Assembly (NCBI GenBank): GCA_030612495.1
Contig: JAUWNT010000012.1
Location: 1 to 23,185, forward strand
Reading direction: 5' to 3'
Length of the DNA stretch: 23,185 nucleotides
Source: Candidatus Aminicenantota bacterium
Lineage (GTDB): Bacteria; Acidobacteriota; Aminicenantia; UBA2199
Positions within the stretch are counted from its first letter, which is position 1, and each line of letters starts with the position of its first letter. Positions 22,378 to 23,185 of the stretch are shown one piece after another. A model generated the notes under the pieces. The model did no database searches and was not told the origin of the DNA. It saw only the letters and a program-made list of their open reading frames with translations. Position numbers and translations under genes: made by a program.

Positions 22378-23185
22378 ATGAATAATATTTCAAAATTATT
22401 AAGTCATAGATTAAGAGGATTTTCTGATTTTGAAAATAGTTTGACAGGCTTCAAAAATGCAATAAAAAGTGATGTTCAATATATTGAAATTGACACAAGG
22501 GTTTCCAAAGATGGCAAAATATATGTTTATCATGATTCAAAACTTGGTAAGGAAATAGCAAAAAAACTATATTTTTTCAGTGTTGAAAGTAAAGTATTAA
22601 ACGCCTTAACTTATGAAAATGGAGAACCACTGTTAACTTTGGAATATGCGCTTGACCTGTTTAAAAATAGACCTGACAAGAATCAAATACTGTGTATTGA
22701 TATTAAGGATTTTGGATATGAGGAGAAGCATCTGTCTGTTGTAAATAAAAGAGGATTGATACACAATATAGTTTTTGTGTCATGGATTCCTCAGACACTT
22801 ATAAAATTATATGAATTAGGAGCTACATGCCCTTTAATATTTTCACACATTAATTTAATTAAATTGAAATTTCTGGGTAATATAATATCCAATATAATAA
22901 AAAACACAAAAATCAAAATATCTCGTTCTATATTATCAGGGAAGAATAAGATTTCTGATCCTTTAGGAAATTATAAAATGGGATATCAGCATAATTTTTT
23001 GATTACTGATATTCCAGATTTTCTTACAAAAATATTGAAGGAGAAAAATGGTGGTATTTGTATTCATAAATCAATGTTTGGAAAGGGAATTATTGAAATG
23101 TGTAGAAAAAATGGATTAGGATTGTGGGTTTTTAGTGTAAATGATATTAAGGAATTTCTTTATTATTCAAAAAATCCAGATGTGG
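22378..23185 (+). CDS. Glycerophosphodiester phosphodiesterase family protein (3' end beyond window)
   Basis: TIM-barrel phosphodiesterase expected to hydrolyse glycerophosphodiesters to glycerol 3-phosphate and an alcohol. About 269 codons are visible before the window ends with the frame open. Active-site landmarks at the N-terminus are SHRLRG (H10, R11), FENSLTGF (E19, N20), IEIDTRVSKDG (E37, D39) and YHD (H52), matching the GDPD pattern HR-ENT-ELD-HD. Later barrel strands include CIDIKDFG, FVSWIP and GLWVFSVND. There is no signal peptide, so it is probably cytoplasmic. It starts 34 bases after tRNA-Thr; the preceding GGGCGGGA is only a rough Shine-Dalgarno sequence. The true substrate may not be glycerophosphodiesters, since the family is broad. 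Confidence 0.85.
   Translation, partial: MNNISKLLSHRLRGFSDFENSLTGFKNAIKSDVQYIEIDTRVSKDGKIYVYHDSKLGKEIAKKLYFFSVESKVLNALTYENGEPLLTLEYALDLFKNRPDKNQILCIDIKDFGYEEKHLSVVNKRGLIHNIVFVSWIPQTLIKLYELGATCPLIFSHINLIKLKFLGNIISNIIKNTKIKISRSILSGKNKISDPLGNYKMGYQHNFLITDIPDFLTKILKEKNGGICIHKSMFGKGIIEMCRKNGLGLWVFSVNDIKEFLYYSKNPDV

Noticed and set aside
1..23185. CRISPR arrays, insertion sequences, toxin-antitoxin or defence genes
   Set aside because: I found no repeat-spacer pattern, no transposase or terminal inverted repeats, and no defence gene; every gene-sized stretch is explained by housekeeping, envelope or pilus functions.

Overview
The window comes from a low-G+C, didermic (Gram-negative-type) bacterium. 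It encodes Kdo transferase, lipid A 4'-kinase and a lipid A acyltransferase (so the cell makes lipopolysaccharide), an outer-membrane type IV pilus secretin with its inner-membrane alignment complex, and two lipoproteins. Genes are tightly packed, mostly overlapping or a few bases apart, and no mobile element, CRISPR array or prophage is visible. I cannot assign a phylum from the sequence alone; the pilus cluster layout and the saccharopine-pathway enzymes suggest an environmental, possibly uncultivated, lineage.

Layout. (1) 1-3769, minus strand: an overlapping cluster waaA-lpxK-lpxL-rph (envelope lipid A/Kdo steps plus RNase PH). (2) 3770-4158: a 389-base divergent intergenic region with a candidate promoter at each end, an A8T8 tract and a GC-richer stretch of nested inverted repeats. 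(3) 4159-11946, plus strand: a nine-gene type IV pilus operon, pilM-N-O-P-Q, then two uncharacterised lipoproteins, a TPR protein and a small roadblock/LC7 (MglB-like) protein. (4) 12068-14611: glgP, an alpha-glucan phosphorylase with its own promoter. (5) 14624-17353, minus strand: def-fmt-rsmB, i.e. initiator-tRNA formylation, N-terminal deformylation and 16S rRNA methylation. (6) 17482-19167: mutL. (7) 19259-21894: separate but coupled genes for lysine-ketoglutarate reductase and saccharopine dehydrogenase. (8) 21900-23185: yraN, tRNA-Thr(CGU) and the 5' part of a glycerophosphodiester phosphodiesterase gene that runs off the window.

How the genes fit together. PilM binds the N-terminal motif of PilN; PilN and PilO form the inner-membrane platform; PilP links it to the PilQ secretin. 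The two lipoproteins are plausible outer-membrane partners, and the TPR/roadblock pair looks like a cytoplasmic regulatory module for pilus placement or activity (inference). The motor ATPases, pilins and any MglA-like GTPase are not in this window.

The most interesting signals are: two minus-strand promoters (for def and waaA) whose -10 boxes sit so close to the ATG that the mRNAs should be leaderless; a def-fmt-rsmB operon with no visible Shine-Dalgarno sequences next to a pilus operon with strong ones; the roadblock/TPR tail of the pilus operon; and the possible structured RNA or DNA element upstream of pilM.
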